A stretch of 64,000 bases of DNA, taken from the NCBI GenBank assembly GCA_013433145.1, contig CM024172.1, positions 9,076,053 through 9,140,052 on the forward strand. The letters run 5' to 3'. The stretch's first letter is position 1. The number at the start of each line of letters is the position of its first letter. The DNA is from Ascaris suum (lineage: Eukaryota > Nematoda > Chromadorea > Rhabditida > Ascarididae). The position numbers and the translations under genes are program-made. The notes beneath the pieces were generated by a model, which ran no database searches, was not told the DNA's origin, and was given only the letters and a program-made list of their open reading frames with translations. Positions 62,668-64,000 of this stretch are shown here, in pieces.

Positions 62668-64000
62668 GTCAGTCATTTGGTTGTTTTTATTAGGAGTTAC
62701 TTTTCTCGAGAAAATATTCAGAAGTAGGCAAGAGGGATTCATTTGATCGTACGACCACATGAAACGATAATTTATCAAGCTGGTCGTGCAATGGACTGCT
62801 TTCACCAGGAATGTCGCATCCATGTATTGAGTAGCAAACTGCACTATTTTTTCTATAGTAACGCACTGTGAGTTTTGGTAAGTCAAAGTGATAATGATTT
62901 TGTCTCCATATACTTGTACGGCATATTGCCAGAGATAATTTTGTTGCAAACTTATGATGGTGAGTAAACCATCGGAAAACAATTTCTGATTTTTTTACTT
63001 GTTATGTGCGCAGAAATCGCATTCAGAATGCACTTCCTTCTGACTGTCTATACGGTGCCTCTTTTGTTCTCTCTAACCGATTTTTGAGGTTGTGGGAGGG
63101 AAAAAAACGCAGACGAGGCTTCGAGAATAGGTTGATGACTAAGTAATTAACTGTTGGAGTAAAGAAGCTGAAAGCTAAAATTCGACTGCAGCCTAACGAA
63201 GCTCCAGTCAGAGTGTTCGACGTTCTTGCAGAATCTTCGTTGATGGAAAGCACGGCATGTTTTTGATATCGCAGCATCCTCGACCTTTCATAATGATGTA
63301 GGTGTGGAAGGAGTAGCTTGCTAAATTATCCTGGAGCAAGCACTGTCTCTATTAGACTTTTCGAATAGAGGTCCTCTCCGAAGAATCCTGATACCGTACG
63401 TCAGTACTGTCTTTCTATCGAACGGACTTCTACCCCTGGCTACTATGACCTCTTTCAGGTGCAGTTTCAAATAAGCATTCTTGCTTTTGCACTGACAAAA
63501 TTTCATCGCTTAATAGCATATTTTTGTTGCGGATTGCGGAATATTCAAGCCTTTCCTTACTGCTCTTGTGCTTCAGGAATCCCTCCGGTTATATTTGTCT
63601 GACAGGCGGGTGCGAGCAATATGTACATTTTTGGAATCACAAAATACTTGAAGGGATATGAATAGTCGATAATATTTTGAACTTCAAAAATGCAACCGAA
63701 CATTCAGCAAGTAGTCAATGTAACGCGGGATGCGCATAATTCGAAAGCGAGAGGTTCGTTAGGGATGGCATGAAATTTTTGAAGAATTTTATTTTTTTCG
63801 CATGCGATTATTCTTCCGTAGTGCATAAGCAACTCTTTATCTTATTCCCATTTATTTCCCATTTATACAAATACTTACCAATGACAGATCATTGTGCTTG
63901 CGTTTTTCTAACTGACAGAGGAATCAAAAGCTCATAGTCCTTTTTCTTAACAGTGAGGTATTGATATGAATTGCTATGAACGGATAGCGTCAGTATACCG
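62668..64000 (+). other. Downstream of receptor exon 2, no further exon identified
   Basis: If the receptor gene is intact, this is its next intron. The frame of exon 2 stays open past the proposed GT donor to 62746, adding a hydrophobic run (VIWLFLLGV), but the expected loop and fourth helix of Srsx proteins are not recognisable there. Near 63540-63660 short hydrophobic open stretches exist, but none could be joined in phase. Confidence 0.35.

Overview
The window reads as nuclear DNA of a nematode, most likely of the rhabditid/strongylid type. This rests on intron-rich genes with short TTTCAG-like acceptors, start codons lying 8 to 20 bases behind an acceptor (the arrangement expected of spliced-leader trans-splicing), a tau-tubulin-kinase-like kinase of the kind expanded in nematodes, and an Srsx chemoreceptor fragment, a family known from nematodes. 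There are no bacterial operons and no CRISPR array, and I recognised no rRNA or tRNA gene. All gene models were built by hand by matching splice phases between exons. They have no transcript support.

Layout. Bases 1 to 11.2 kb hold no gene I can recognise. They are AT-rich intergenic DNA with pyrimidine tracts and several poly(C)/poly(G) runs. From 11,242 to 38,982 (+) a single 32-exon gene encodes a scaffold of about 1,591 residues with the order KIND - long acidic/low-complexity linker - FERM - PDZ - linker - PDZ - PDZ. It has no phosphatase domain. This is the architecture of vertebrate FRMPD2 and of the front part of PTPN13. Its two largest introns (about 3.4 kb each) carry other material, including an antisense open stretch that resembles the C-terminal part of a subclass B3 metallo-beta-lactamase-fold protein.

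From 39 to 44.1 kb I see no certain gene, only one candidate cysteine-rich exon. From 44,178 to 51,440 (+) a nine-exon gene encodes a CK1-group kinase of about 397 residues related to TTBK, with all catalytic motifs intact and a basic tail. From 51.4 to 60.1 kb lies repeat-bearing intergenic DNA, including a large inverted repeat (two arms of about 435 bp) whose arms share an open reading frame, and a perfect 16-bp hairpin. From 60,156 (+) two exons encode the first three transmembrane segments of an Srsx G-protein-coupled receptor. The rest is not found before the window ends.

The genes are not arranged as an operon: gaps are 5 to 9 kb, and nothing suggests they act in one pathway. The most unusual property of the window is its splicing. 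About 15 of 40 inferred cis acceptors have a purine at position -3 (AAG or GAG), often within TTTTAAG or TTTGAAG, and one intron appears to be GC-AG.
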